Source: a virus
IMG/VR virus record: IMGVR_UViG_3300038701_001055
Location: 1-48,215 of that record
Reading direction: 5' to 3' (one strand)
DNA length: 48,215 nucleotides
The notes under the pieces were generated by a model. That model was not told the origin of the DNA. It was given only the letters and a program-made list of their open reading frames with translations, and did not search any database. Below, piece after piece: positions 22,790-32,024 of this stretch (positions are counted from its first letter, which is position 1; each line of letters starts with the position of its first letter). The translations under genes and the position numbers were made by a program.

Positions 22790-23549
22790 TGAAAGAGAGG
22801 TATTCACTATTGAAATACCAGAGGACATAGCGGCTAACTTTAGCCGACAAGAAGAAGATTTTTCAAGTGAGGAGACCCCTGCTGAGCAAAAAGATCCTGT
22901 ACTGTCCGCCATAGAGGTTCAAAAAGCTGAGATGGCAGCATTGAAAGAAACTCTCAGCCAGTACACGGCCAATCAGGAAAAGATGTCAAGAGAGCAAAAA
23001 CTTGAAAAAATACAAGACATGAAAATTCAGGCTAAGGATTCTTCAGATTTTGAACTGTTCGCCAAACTGGCTAAGGCTGAAAATGACCTTATGCAGCAAG
23101 AGCCTTCAAATCAAAGTAACCAAATATCTGTAGCCGCCCACAAGTTTCACATGAAAAATCAATGGTGGGGCAGCGGGACTCCAGAGGCCAATGAGTTAGA
23201 AAAACAAGCAATTGGAATACAAAACAGGTATTTGAATGCAAACCCGAACGCATCTGAAGATGATATATTTAACTATGTACATACACGACTAAGGGCTGAG
23301 AATCCAGACAATGAGACTCTTGGGACTGTGGTTAAGAAAAAAGAGGAAAATGATATGGTACCATTAACAAATATGAGAAATACGCAAAGATACACGAAAG
23401 TGACAGTCGACAAGTCAGATATGCATAAATATCTTAACCAGTCTGAGCTTCAATATCTTAAATATAAGCAGAACGCCGGGGACGATGAAAAGTCTATTGA
23501 AAGGTGGTTCCAAGCTGTAATGAAAGATAAACAAGAAGGTAGAAGATAA
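22779..23549 (+). CDS. Scaffolding protein (probable)
   Basis: This 256-aa acidic, coiled-coil-rich protein lies between portal and capsid genes, the usual scaffold position. Glu/Gln/Lys-rich helices dominate (EVQKAEMAALKETLSQYTAN, about 45-64). The basic end, MKDKQEGRR, is suited to binding coat protein. I chose ATG 22779 (MKTDEREVF) because a perfect GGAGG lies just before it; a longer frame begins at 22764. Assignment is by position and composition. Confidence 0.75.
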   Translation: MKTDEREVFTIEIPEDIAANFSRQEEDFSSEETPAEQKDPVLSAIEVQKAEMAALKETLSQYTANQEKMSREQKLEKIQDMKIQAKDSSDFELFAKLAKAENDLMQQEPSNQSNQISVAAHKFHMKNQWWGSGTPEANELEKQAIGIQNRYLNANPNASEDDIFNYVHTRLRAENPDNETLGTVVKKKEENDMVPLTNMRNTQRYTKVTVDKSDMHKYLNQSELQYLKYKQNAGDDEKSIERWFQAVMKDKQEGRR

Positions 23550-23550
23550 A

Positions 23551-24111
23551 ATGAGTGAAGATAAACGCAAAGACACGTCTGTAGATCGTCCAAGGGCACA
23601 GGCCTTAGAAACGGATAGATTAAGTGAAAGATTCAAAAGACCTGTAATCTCTGAAGAAGAACTAGCAGCTTTTGAAGTATCGTTGAGATCTAACGTCAAA
23701 TCAGGGAACTTACACGTACCTGAAGAGCTTCTAAATCCTTATTACGCACATTTCTGGGCACTTATCGATTCTTCAAAGCCGTACGAAAGTCAGAAATACT
23801 ACAGAATGGGCTGGGGCAATATACCAGAAGAAGAGGCTCAGCACATAAGAGCGGCAATCACTGATACAAGTGGTTTCAATAAAGTAAACAACGGGGAAGG
23901 CTCAGTTGTAGAGATTCGGTTAAGTAATACCGTAACTCAAAGACTGTTGAGAATTCCAAAAGAAAAACATAGACTTCTAAAGAAAGCCTATGATGATAAA
24001 ATTAAATCTATTGATGAAAGTTTGGGCAAAGATTTAGTGCACGAAGGCGGTGTACCAATTCAGAGCATAAAAACTACTGTTAGTAGAGAACGAGACTATA
24101 TTAAACAGTAA
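23551..24111 (+). CDS. Unknown head-assembly region protein, 186 aa
   Basis: A charged protein (MSEDKRKDTSVDRPRAQALE...) with YRMGWGNIPEEEAQHIRAAI in the middle and VVEIRLSNTVTQRLLRIPKE later. It sits between scaffold and capsid-type genes with a 1-nt gap. It could be a head-assembly factor; no known family identified. Confidence 0.6.
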   Translation: MSEDKRKDTSVDRPRAQALETDRLSERFKRPVISEEELAAFEVSLRSNVKSGNLHVPEELLNPYYAHFWALIDSSKPYESQKYYRMGWGNIPEEEAQHIRAAITDTSGFNKVNNGEGSVVEIRLSNTVTQRLLRIPKEKHRLLKKAYDDKIKSIDESLGKDLVHEGGVPIQSIKTTVSRERDYIKQ

Positions 24112-24115
24112 CTAC

Positions 24116-24129
24116 GAGGTTATATAACA
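24116..24129 (+). promoter_or_regulatory. Palindromic ribosome-site element, copy 1
   Basis: GAGGTTATATAACA contains a GAGG ribosome site followed by the perfect palindrome GTTATATAAC, ending 3 nt before ATG 24133. The identical 14-mer precedes the major capsid start. A shared leader before the two most abundant head genes suggests it sets high translation or mRNA stability. Confidence 0.65.
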
Positions 24130-24132
24130 TAA

Positions 24133-24777
24133 ATGGCTAATCCAACAAAAGCCTTCGGCTTGGTTGCAATTAAAAACTCAGGTGATTCTCATTTACAGGC
24201 AACTGTAAATCCATACCTAGTAGCATCCGATAATGCAGATGGCAACTTATTCAGAGGCGATCCTGTAAAGGCGCTTAGTACTACTAACACAAGTGTAGTT
24301 TCTACAGGAGGTTATGTCGGCGGAGGTGTCGGTTCTCCGGCAGGCTCTCTTCCCTCAGTCGGCATTGCATCAGCAGGTGCAACTAATAGAATATTAGGCC
24401 CGATTGCTTCCATCGGCTATAAAGCTGGCGGGCAGGCGGGTGTTTTATATAAACCTGCACTAACAGAGGCTGTTGTATACGTGCATGACGATCCTGCTAC
24501 TTTATTTGAAGTAATGGCGTCAGCAGGATTGGCGGCTACGGATGTTAGAAATAATGCAAACTTGGTTGCAGGTGCAGGAGGCGACACTGCTTTTGGTGTC
24601 TCCAGCTGGGCGTTAAACTCAGCAGCCATAGGCTCAGACGCTACATATCAAGTACTTATTCATTCAATTTCAAAAGATCCTGTCAGAAATGATTTATCAT
24701 CATCTGGAACAAATGCAGTAGCAGTTGTTAAGATCAATTTGCATCAATTTACTAGCACAGCAATAGCTGGCGTATAA
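24133..24777 (+). CDS. Probable head decoration/minor capsid protein
   Basis: The 214-aa protein is Gly/Ala/Ser/Thr-rich with few charges, as in structural proteins. It starts MANPTKAFGLVAIKNSG and contains GNLFRGDPVKAL and ILGPIASIGYKAG. This resembles a structural family often found just before the phage capsid gene. It shares the same palindromic leader as the capsid gene. The exact location on the virion is not shown by sequence. Confidence 0.65.
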   Translation: MANPTKAFGLVAIKNSGDSHLQATVNPYLVASDNADGNLFRGDPVKALSTTNTSVVSTGGYVGGGVGSPAGSLPSVGIASAGATNRILGPIASIGYKAGGQAGVLYKPALTEAVVYVHDDPATLFEVMASAGLAATDVRNNANLVAGAGGDTAFGVSSWALNSAAIGSDATYQVLIHSISKDPVRNDLSSSGTNAVAVVKINLHQFTSTAIAGV

Positions 24778-24791
24778 GAGGTTATATAACA
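24778..24791 (+). promoter_or_regulatory. Palindromic ribosome-site element, copy 2
   Basis: This 14-mer is identical to 24116-24129 and ends 1 nt before the major capsid ATG at 24793. The GTTATATAAC part could fold as a short hairpin or bind a protein. Confidence 0.65.
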
Positions 24792-24792
24792 A

Positions 24793-25719
24793 ATGGCAAC
24801 TCCTTCATTAGCTTCAGATTTTGCATCAGCAATAGATCCTGATATCGTAAATTTCATCGATGTAGGTCAGCAACAATGTGAAGCAACTTATCCTAAACTA
24901 TTTAATATCCAAGGCACTACTAAACCTTGGGAGAAAGTAGCTAGTTTGTCAGGTCTTGGTATGTTTCAAATCCAGACTTCTGGCCAAAATGCTTCATACG
25001 ATAAACCTTCTCAATCAGCTGAAAAGATCTTTGAGACTCAAACCTATGCATTAGAATGTGCAATCGGTGAGGACATCATTGAAGACCAACAAGCAGGTTT
25101 TGACGTAGTAAGAATGCACATGACCCAGTTAGGTGATTCTGCTAGACGAACTACTGAGACCAACTGTGCTCAAGTTCTTAACAAAGCAAATAATACAACT
25201 GACTCATCAGCACTTGGCTGGGACGGCAAACCTATTTTGTCAACTACTCACCCAACAAGAACAGGTGTAAATGCTAATAAGCTTTCTACCCCTGCCGCTG
25301 CATCATATGCTATGTTCCAAGATTTATATCAGTTACTTCCAAACATCAGAGATGATAGAGGAGAAAGAATTGATAACAAAATGGATAAAGCTATTATTTC
25401 AAGAGCACAGGTGTTTGTATTAAACACAATCATGAAGACTATGCAACTTCCAGGCGGCATGGACAACGACATCAACTCAATAAGAGATATGAACATTGTA
25501 CCAGGCGGCTTTGTTGTATGGGATTATCTTGAATCAGATACTCAAACTCTTGTAACAACCAATCATGCTAAGTATGGCCTTTCTTTGCTTAGAAAGAAAC
25601 CTCTTACTATGCACAATGATACTGCGTTCTCTTCAAGAAGTGTCATGTATCAAGGTTACTTTAAAGAAGTTCCTATTTACAGAGATTACAGAGCGTTTGT
25701 CGGCTCAGAAGGGGCGTAA
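24793..25719 (+). CDS. Major capsid protein (HK97-fold type)
   Basis: The 308-aa protein has the layout of Mu gpT-like/HK97-fold coat proteins. It has an early conserved block (AIGEDIIEDQQAGFDVVRM), GWDGKPILSTTHP in the centre, FVLNTIMKTMQLPGGMDNDI later, and EVPIYRDYRAFVGSEG at the C-terminus. It follows the scaffold and decoration genes and has an optimised leader. No N-terminal protease-cleavage delta domain is evident. The GroES-like protein upstream may assist its folding. Confidence 0.87.
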   Translation: MATPSLASDFASAIDPDIVNFIDVGQQQCEATYPKLFNIQGTTKPWEKVASLSGLGMFQIQTSGQNASYDKPSQSAEKIFETQTYALECAIGEDIIEDQQAGFDVVRMHMTQLGDSARRTTETNCAQVLNKANNTTDSSALGWDGKPILSTTHPTRTGVNANKLSTPAAASYAMFQDLYQLLPNIRDDRGERIDNKMDKAIISRAQVFVLNTIMKTMQLPGGMDNDINSIRDMNIVPGGFVVWDYLESDTQTLVTTNHAKYGLSLLRKKPLTMHNDTAFSSRSVMYQGYFKEVPIYRDYRAFVGSEGA

Positions 25720-25722
25720 ACC

Positions 25723-26241
25723 ATGGTTGCAGCGAATACAATTTCACATAAGTCTAATAGCTTAGATTTAGAAGACCACAATGGAACTGATACAGGACTC
25801 AGGCTTGGAGGTACATTAGTTACTTCCAAAGCCGCTGAAGTTAACATATTGGATGATGCATGTAATTCTGTATCTATTGAATATGCGGCTTCTGCCACTA
25901 CTGACGGCATTGAAGCAACCTTAACTGTACTAGATGCAGATGGTGTCGCAATTGATGCCATTCATACATTAGAGGTATATATCTCCGATGATGCAACTGG
26001 AACTGGTCTTACAGCCACTTCAGCTTCTGGTGCGCTCACCGCAGTTACTGGAACTATTCTTTCTGTATTGACAGCTAAGAAACATGTAGTAGCCAATACT
26101 GACGTAAATGGTGTACTAACATTAAAGCTAGTAGATTCTGCAAACACAGCTGATGAAAGATTCTGTGTAAGACACCCAGTGACAAGCAAAATGATACTAG
26201 GTGATGCGACAGTAGCCGGGGACTATGAAGGTGGATCTTAA
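25723..26241 (+). CDS. Ig-like/decoration structural protein, 172 aa
   Basis: A Thr/Ala/Val/Asp-rich, beta-type protein (EATLTVLDADGVAIDAIHTL, then EVYISDDATGTG and TDVNGVLTLKLVDSANTADE) follows the capsid gene by 3 nt. The composition and repeated strands fit a head surface or fibre-base protein. The end overlaps the next ATG by 1 nt. Confidence 0.62.
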   Translation: MVAANTISHKSNSLDLEDHNGTDTGLRLGGTLVTSKAAEVNILDDACNSVSIEYAASATTDGIEATLTVLDADGVAIDAIHTLEVYISDDATGTGLTATSASGALTAVTGTILSVLTAKKHVVANTDVNGVLTLKLVDSANTADERFCVRHPVTSKMILGDATVAGDYEGGS

Positions 26242-26861
26242 TGCAAACCCCACAACTAATAACAATTACACCGGATGATGTAGATGCTGATGGAATAGCA
26301 GAAACTCAATCTCCATCAGATGGAGTGGCTTTGTCTTTGGACGGAGCTGTTCAAACAGCCGGCCTAGACTTAGCTAGAAAGATAGAAATATCCTCCGCCT
26401 CTAACATCTCAGCTATTGATTTTACTATTGTAGGGCTAGATGCTGATGGAAATGCAGCTACAGAAGTCTTGACCGGACCTAATGCAACTACTGTAACATC
26501 TACATTATATTATAGTGTAATAACTTCTATCACACCTGACGGTACAAGTGGAAGTTCATTGACTGTAGGCACTTCAGATGAAATAGCTTATAGATCTATA
26601 TGTTTAGACTATCTTAGTGATGAAGCAGCTTTAGTTGATGTTGACGTAACAGGCACTGCCAACTATACAGTACAAGAATGTTTCCAAAGAATAAATCAAG
26701 GCGAGACTGCCAACTATAAGAATACTACGTCCTTGTCCTCTAAAACAACGGATACACATGCATTCATTACAAAATACTCTACTGCCGTAAGGTTTATAAC
26801 TTCAAGTTATACTAATGGCGCTTCTTTCAAAATCGGGGTGTTTCAAAGTGGTAGGTTATAA
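26241..26861 (+). CDS. Structural protein, 206 aa, unknown
   Basis: A Thr/Ser/Ala/Asp-rich beta protein (LITITPDDVDADGIAETQSP..., EISSASNISAIDFTIVGLDA). It is similar in style to its neighbour and lies in the head module, overlapping the following gene by 1 nt. No domain I can name. Confidence 0.6.
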   Translation: MQTPQLITITPDDVDADGIAETQSPSDGVALSLDGAVQTAGLDLARKIEISSASNISAIDFTIVGLDADGNAATEVLTGPNATTVTSTLYYSVITSITPDGTSGSSLTVGTSDEIAYRSICLDYLSDEAALVDVDVTGTANYTVQECFQRINQGETANYKNTTSLSSKTTDTHAFITKYSTAVRFITSSYTNGASFKIGVFQSGRL

Positions 26862-27166
26862 TGTTCATACAAGACAGCAGATCATATGCCAATGAAGAAT
26901 CAGCTACAGTATCAGTAGTGGCCACGGCTGGAGGCACTCAGCTGCTTCCAAAAGCTACATCAGCAAGAAATCTATTAACAATAACCAACTGTGACGCCTC
27001 AGCTTTTATGTATATAGGTATTGGGTTTGTCCCAACGTCTTCTCTCTTTACAGTTAAATTAGGGCCAGAGACAGTATTTGGTTTTGATGTAACTGTTCCT
27101 CAAGATAAAATAACTGCATTATCTAGTTCAGGAACTATAACAGCTAAAGTATACTCAGGAGCCTAG
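26861..27166 (+). CDS. Small structural protein, 101 aa, unknown
   Basis: A small beta-rich protein (ESATVSVVATAGGTQLLPKA ... TITNCDASAFMYIGIGFVPT) with a pattern seen in phage virion accessory proteins. The position between head and fibre genes supports a virion role; nothing more specific can be said. Confidence 0.55.
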   Translation: MFIQDSRSYANEESATVSVVATAGGTQLLPKATSARNLLTITNCDASAFMYIGIGFVPTSSLFTVKLGPETVFGFDVTVPQDKITALSSSGTITAKVYSGA

Positions 27167-27174
27167 CATTTATT

Positions 27175-28341
27175 ATGTTTATATATAATCCAAATTCAGG
27201 TTCAGGAGGCGGGGGCAGTGGAGAATCTAACACAGCTTCAAATGTCGGAAGTACAGGCACCGGGCTATACAAGCAAAAGACTGGTGTTGATTTAGAGTTT
27301 TATAAAATAAATTCTGCTAACAGCGCTTTAACAGTTGCCTTAAATGGCACTGATAGGATTGATTTAACTTTCAATGCTGCAAACATCTCAATAGCTGAGT
27401 CACAGATCAGCGACTTAGGCTCTTATATCACAGCCAACAGTTCGAACACGCTAACGAATAAGTCAGGTAATATATCCCAGTGGACCAATGACTCAGGGTA
27501 TATAACAGGTAGCAGCTCTAGTGCATTAACTAACAAGTCTGGTAACATCTCGCAGTGGACTAACGATTCAGCTTACATGACTGCTTCGTCTTCAAACACA
27601 TTAACTAATAAAACATTTGATGCAAATGCAACAGGTAATAGTTTAATTAATGTAGACCTAAGCGCAGATGTAACAGGTAACTTGCCGGTAACCAATTTAA
27701 ATTCAGGTACCTCAGCAAGTTCCTCAACATTCTGGCGGGGCGACGGCACGTGGGCTGCTCCTGCAGGTGGAGGCGGCGGAGACACTATTTTTGATTATGG
27801 ACCAGGTAATTTTATTAACACGTCCCAGGATTTTTATTACACTGGAGTGCCTACTTCGTTCACAGGAACAAAATCACTTCTAGCAGGTTTTTTATATTTA
27901 AAATTAGGAATGTTTGCGGAGGCAACTTACACTAGAATAGGCATAAACATGACATCTGGAGGGGGTGCGTCTACAGTAGCGAGGTTAGGTATATATGAAG
28001 TGAATAGCAGCGGCAGTCCAGGACCAATAGTTTTAGATGCCGGGACGGTAGATACTTCAACAACTGGAATGAAAGAGATAACTATTTCTGAAACCTTAAC
28101 CGCAGGTAGGTATTTTTTAGCTTGTTGGGTTGAGGCTACAACGAGCGTTACTGCTCATTCAGTTTACGGGGGAGACTCTTTAGTAGGTTTGGAAGCAGTC
28201 AATAGTATTATAATCCCTGTAGTTCGTAGAGCTTACTCTGGAGTAGACACAGGAGGTCTCCCGACCATTGGCGCCAGTGACGCATTTGTTGCCGAAACTA
28301 GCGTGGGAGCATTTCCAGGCATATTTTTAAGGGTAGTTTAA
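27175..28341 (+). CDS. Repeat-rich fibre-like protein
   Basis: The 388-aa protein begins with a Gly/Ser-rich linker and TGLYKQKTGVDLEFYKI. It then has three tandem units of the type SSNTLTNKSGNISQWTNDSG (about residues 86-145), then TFWRGDGTWAAP, a frequent junction in phage tail fibres. A globular beta domain (about 205-388) likely binds a receptor or surface. It lies in the head module, apart from the main tail fibre at 37.5 kb, so it may be a head or neck fibre. Confidence 0.75.
   Translation: MFIYNPNSGSGGGGSGESNTASNVGSTGTGLYKQKTGVDLEFYKINSANSALTVALNGTDRIDLTFNAANISIAESQISDLGSYITANSSNTLTNKSGNISQWTNDSGYITGSSSSALTNKSGNISQWTNDSAYMTASSSNTLTNKTFDANATGNSLINVDLSADVTGNLPVTNLNSGTSASSSTFWRGDGTWAAPAGGGGGDTIFDYGPGNFINTSQDFYYTGVPTSFTGTKSLLAGFLYLKLGMFAEATYTRIGINMTSGGGASTVARLGIYEVNSSGSPGPIVLDAGTVDTSTTGMKEITISETLTAGRYFLACWVEATTSVTAHSVYGGDSLVGLEAVNSIIIPVVRRAYSGVDTGGLPTIGASDAFVAETSVGAFPGIFLRVV
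27436..27618 (+). repeat. In-gene tandem repeats of the fibre protein
   Basis: About 60-nt units each encode an (S)SNTLTNKSGNISQWTNDS-like block, diverged in codon use. Two full units and a partial third are visible. The divergence shows these are protein-level repeats and not a recent duplication or CRISPR. Confidence 0.7.
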
Positions 28342-28748
28342 TGTACACAGGTAAAAGATATCAATTATTTGACGGCAACGGCAACATAGTAGAAGAGTAT
28401 GACACACGTATATTAGAAGAAGAAATAAAATTAAATATAAAAGAACTTGATAAGGACTTCACAGATAACTACCACATCAAACTAGGCTTCGACGAACTAC
28501 AAAAAGAAAAGGCTAATAGAAAGATACTAGAAGCAAGACAAGGATTGCTTTCAGACAAAAAAGAAACAGAAGCGTTGCTTTCAAAAGATAAAGAACTTAA
28601 AGAAGAATATAGATTACGTAAAGAAATGATACTTAACGCAAAAGACTGCGATGAATGTTGCGAAGCAGTCTATAAACCTAAGAAGCTAGTTAAGGTATCA
28701 AAATACTTAGGATTGTCGTCAGAATATAAATTAGAGGATATAGAATAA
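28341..28748 (+). CDS. Unknown charged protein, 135 aa
   Basis: It starts with a short beta segment (MYTGKRYQLFDGNGNIVEEY) followed by long Lys/Glu-rich helices. A Cys cluster, DCDECCEAVYKPKK (about 102-115), could bind metal. It overlaps the fibre gene and the holin gene by 1 nt each. Possibly a fibre chaperone or small virion protein; not recognised. Confidence 0.58.
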   Translation: MYTGKRYQLFDGNGNIVEEYDTRILEEEIKLNIKELDKDFTDNYHIKLGFDELQKEKANRKILEARQGLLSDKKETEALLSKDKELKEEYRLRKEMILNAKDCDECCEAVYKPKKLVKVSKYLGLSSEYKLEDIE

Positions 28749-29281
28749 TGGGGCTATTTGCACTTGCACCTTTATTAAGCACTGGACTAGAGATATTAAA
28801 TAGAGTAATCCCTGATCCAGATTTAAGAGAGAAGTTATCAAATGAATTAAAGTCCTCTGTAGAGGCTGGAAGGTTACAAGAAGCTATAGAGAATTTAAAG
28901 TTGCTAGGAAAGCAGTTAGAGGTCAATGCAGCTGAAGCAAAGTCTCAATTCCTGTTTGTGGCAGGCTGGAGACCGGCCATTGGTTGGACATGTGGCATAG
29001 CTTTATTCTACAATTTAATAATAATATTGACACTTCAAATAGTGGCTTGGTTCAGTGGAATGGACATCACAGGCTTCCCACAAGCTGACAATGACACCTT
29101 AATGCAGATAGTTTTAGGTATGCTGGGCATAGCAGTGACTAGAACATATGAAAAGTACAAAGGCGTAAATGGGGACCATACTGGTAAAGATCACGAAGTA
29201 GATGAATTAAAATGGTATAAAGCCAAAATCAAAAGACTAGAAAGACTAGTTAAAGAGCATGAAGATGAGCAGAAGAAATAG
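28748..29281 (+). CDS. Holin of the three-TM type
   Basis: The 177-aa protein fits the Holin_3TMs pattern: an amphipathic start (LLSTGLEILNRVIPDPDLRE), SQFLFVAGWRPAIGWTCGIA leading into the first membrane helices (about 77-100), and MQIVLGMLGIAVTRTYEKYKG (about 118-138), then a charged tail. It would form the membrane lesion for lysis. It lies 10 kb away from the endolysin, within structural genes, which is unusual. Confidence 0.82.
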   Translation: MGLFALAPLLSTGLEILNRVIPDPDLREKLSNELKSSVEAGRLQEAIENLKLLGKQLEVNAAEAKSQFLFVAGWRPAIGWTCGIALFYNLIIILTLQIVAWFSGMDITGFPQADNDTLMQIVLGMLGIAVTRTYEKYKGVNGDHTGKDHEVDELKWYKAKIKRLERLVKEHEDEQKK

Positions 29282-29558
29282 AAGAGGAAGAGAAAAGTAT
29301 CCAAGCAAGGGTGTAAAGTATAAAGATGACGAAACAGGATTCTATATCTATGAAAAAGATATAGTAATAACTGAAGACGGTTTTGTAACTCACCCTGACA
29401 ACATTGCTCCTTACTTTCCTAAAGTATTGCCTAGACCTGTAGAGCCTGTACTGGTGACAAGGCCGGATGACGACCCCAATTCATGGGAACTTGTAGACAT
29501 AGCCAAAAAGGTTTGGTCTGATGCAACTAAAACATGGGAATACCCAGATGAGGATTGA
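29265..29558 (+). CDS. Small unknown protein, 97 aa
   Basis: A basic N-terminus (MSRRNRRGREKYPSK) precedes an acidic, Pro-rich, aromatic remainder (ENIAPYFPKVLPRP-like region and SWELVDIAKKVWSDATKTWE). I prefer ATG 29265 over 29259 because of ribosome-site spacing. It overlaps the holin 3' end. Function unknown; a virion assembly role fits the position. Confidence 0.57.
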   Translation: MSRRNRRGREKYPSKGVKYKDDETGFYIYEKDIVITEDGFVTHPDNIAPYFPKVLPRPVEPVLVTRPDDDPNSWELVDIAKKVWSDATKTWEYPDED

Positions 29559-29565
29559 TACATAA

Positions 29566-30537
29566 ATGGCAACTTCAGGAAATGACTCATTTGCACTTAC
29601 CACCGGCACCCTTATAAAGCACATATTTGTCAAGCTTGGACTGCTATCTCCTGATGATGAAGTTCCAGGAAATGACTATGAGCACGTGAGAGTGGCTTTA
29701 AATATGATGGTCAAGGCGTGGCCGACTAGTGGAGTATATCTTCACCTACATACGGATGCTGTATGCTTACTGGATGCAGGAAAAGCATCCTATAAAATTT
29801 CATCATCTGGTGATAGGGTGTCAGAGGATATAATTAAAACAACTACAGATACAGCTACGGCTATATCCGACACTGTAATCCCAGTAACTTCTACTGAAGA
29901 CATCGAGGTTGGGGACAATATAGGAATAGTGATAAACTCAACCACAACCTTTTGGAGCACAGTTGCTTCCATATCTTCAGGAGTCAGCGTGACTATAAAT
30001 GATGCAATGACTTCAGCGTCAACATCAGGTTCAAATGTTTATGTTTATACATCCAAGTTAAATAGGCCATTTGACGTAGTCCAATGCGGGATCATTGACA
30101 CTAATGGGAACTACAGAAAACTAGAACCTTACACCAGAGAAGAATACAATAACATAAGTAACAAGACTCAGGCCGGAGAACCTAGTATCTATTATGTTGA
30201 AAGAAAGAGAGACTTTACTAAGCTTCACTTTCATCCTGTCCCAAATAATGAAACAAGCAGAATATTGTTGACATTCAAAAAGACTATACAAGATTTTACA
30301 TTCTCTTCTGATGAGCCTGATCTTCCACAAGAATGGTTGGCGGCTTTGATGCTGAACGGCGCAGTGTTTGTATCGTCAGACTATGGGAAAGGCAGAAAGG
30401 CGTTGACAGAGATACAGCCATTAGCTTCTTCACATCTTATTGCACTTAAGTCTTGGGACAAAGAACATGTAGCTACATACTTTACACCCTCAAGAGGAGG
30501 CAGAAGAGGGGGAAGTGGAGGTAGAATTGGAAGATGA
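29566..30537 (+). CDS. P22 gp4-like tail accessory (head-completion) protein
   Basis: The 323-aa protein begins with the gp4-type start TLIKHIFVKLGLLSPDDEVPG and LNMMVKAWPTSGVYLH. It has a mid-protein insert of Thr/Ser-rich beta strands and a Gly/Arg-rich C-terminal tail (SRGGRRGGSGGRIGR). P22 gp4 caps the portal and starts the tail. P22 gp4 is 166 aa, so this is about twice as long, as in many podovirus relatives. It overlaps the next gene by 4 nt, which supports the P22-type order gp4-gp10. Confidence 0.82.
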   Translation: MATSGNDSFALTTGTLIKHIFVKLGLLSPDDEVPGNDYEHVRVALNMMVKAWPTSGVYLHLHTDAVCLLDAGKASYKISSSGDRVSEDIIKTTTDTATAISDTVIPVTSTEDIEVGDNIGIVINSTTTFWSTVASISSGVSVTINDAMTSASTSGSNVYVYTSKLNRPFDVVQCGIIDTNGNYRKLEPYTREEYNNISNKTQAGEPSIYYVERKRDFTKLHFHPVPNNETSRILLTFKKTIQDFTFSSDEPDLPQEWLAALMLNGAVFVSSDYGKGRKALTEIQPLASSHLIALKSWDKEHVATYFTPSRGGRRGGSGGRIGR

Positions 30538-32024
30538 AACAATCAGTAAACTTTCTATCAACTACTTCAATAGCTCCTTATTTGAGTACAGTGGGGCATG
30601 AAGAGCTTCTAAACTTCTACCTAAAGCTGTACAAGAAAGGCGATGTTCAAAAACTTGCTGCAATATACACTCCAGGGACTTATGCATATTTAGATTTAAA
30701 TGTAGATAAGACTAGAGGTGCTCTATCTATAAACGACAAAGGATATGTAGTAGGGGACAATAAGTTATTCTTAATAGAGAATCCAACTACATCCCCCTCC
30801 TTTCAAGAGCTTGTGTATTCAGGAGCTACTTGGTCTACAACCAACAACGTCTCCATGTCTTCTAATAATTCAGAAGTTATTATAAATGATGGGACAAATG
30901 TAATCTATCATGAAATAGGTACATTGTCATTTTCTAATGAGACCTCAACTATCGGAATACCTAATAACCAAATATCCTTTGTAACTACATTCAAAGGATT
31001 TACTTTCTATGGACAAAAAGATTCTAAGAGATTTTACGCCTCAGCGTATGAAGATGCCCTAAATGTGTCTGATTTCTTCAACGCCAATACGGATTCTAAC
31101 TTAGTTGTAGGAGTGTCTACCAAAACTTACATGTACATGTTCTCTAATACTGATTGTGAAGTTTGGGGAATATCAGGAAATACAGGCATACCAATAGACC
31201 CTGTGCCTGGAGGCAATATAGACTTAGGAACATCCTCACCGTTGGCATGGGAGTCATTTGACAATAAGCTATTTGGGCTGGTAAGGGACGAATCTGGAGT
31301 TAGAGGTGTGGCAATAATACAAGGCTCTGACTATAAGATAGTAAGTGATGATTTGTTTGTCAAGACTATTAAAGGATACAGCTCAATAGATGATGCTTAT
31401 TGTTGGAGAGATACCCATGATGGTCACGTATTCTTAAACATTACATTCCCATCTGCCAACACATCAGAGCAATATGACTACAACGAAGGTGCCACTTGGA
31501 CATACGACCCGTCATTAGAGGTGTGGTTTAAAAGATCTTCATACGACTCAACTACACAAAGTTATGAAGGCAGGCATCTAACTAACTGCACCATGAATCT
31601 AGGCAATAAGCAAATAGTAGGAGACTTTAAGTCAGGAAGCCTATATATATTGTCTCAAGACTACTCAGATGAAAATGGTAATAAGATAAAAAGAAGACTT
31701 AGAACTCCTGTATTTTGGGCTAATGATGAAGTGTTCTCTGTTTATGAATTGCAGATAACTACAGAGCAGGGAAGAAATCCTGTAATGCCGGATGATGGAT
31801 CTCCACCCCAATTTACCTTGAGATGGTCTAAAGATTATGGAAATACATGGTCTCCTTATGTTGAGAAGAATGTTCCTCTTACTGGGGATTTTAAATCTAA
31901 GATAAAACAGTTGTCTTGCGGCGGGGGCTCGTTGATGCAATTTGAAATACAAACCACTGATTCTATAGGTTGGATATTCTCAGACATGACCGCTCAAATG
32001 GAGATAGAAGATGACGATCAGTAA
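30534..32024 (+). CDS. P22 gp10-like packaged-DNA stabilisation / tail hub protein
   Basis: The 496-aa protein is close to P22 gp10 (472 aa). Diagnostic features are an N-terminal ALSINDKGYVV-type segment, repeated beta-propeller-like strands (VSTKTYMYMFSNTDCEVWGI), and a C-terminal FTLRWSKDYGNTWSPY motif. It plugs the portal and holds the fibre or needle. The position after the gp4-like gene matches P22 order. Confidence 0.82.
   Translation: MKQSVNFLSTTSIAPYLSTVGHEELLNFYLKLYKKGDVQKLAAIYTPGTYAYLDLNVDKTRGALSINDKGYVVGDNKLFLIENPTTSPSFQELVYSGATWSTTNNVSMSSNNSEVIINDGTNVIYHEIGTLSFSNETSTIGIPNNQISFVTTFKGFTFYGQKDSKRFYASAYEDALNVSDFFNANTDSNLVVGVSTKTYMYMFSNTDCEVWGISGNTGIPIDPVPGGNIDLGTSSPLAWESFDNKLFGLVRDESGVRGVAIIQGSDYKIVSDDLFVKTIKGYSSIDDAYCWRDTHDGHVFLNITFPSANTSEQYDYNEGATWTYDPSLEVWFKRSSYDSTTQSYEGRHLTNCTMNLGNKQIVGDFKSGSLYILSQDYSDENGNKIKRRLRTPVFWANDEVFSVYELQITTEQGRNPVMPDDGSPPQFTLRWSKDYGNTWSPYVEKNVPLTGDFKSKIKQLSCGGGSLMQFEIQTTDSIGWIFSDMTAQMEIEDDDQ

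Noticed and set aside
27436-27618. CRISPR-like repeats
   Set aside because: Units are in frame, diverged and without spacers; they encode fibre protein repeats.
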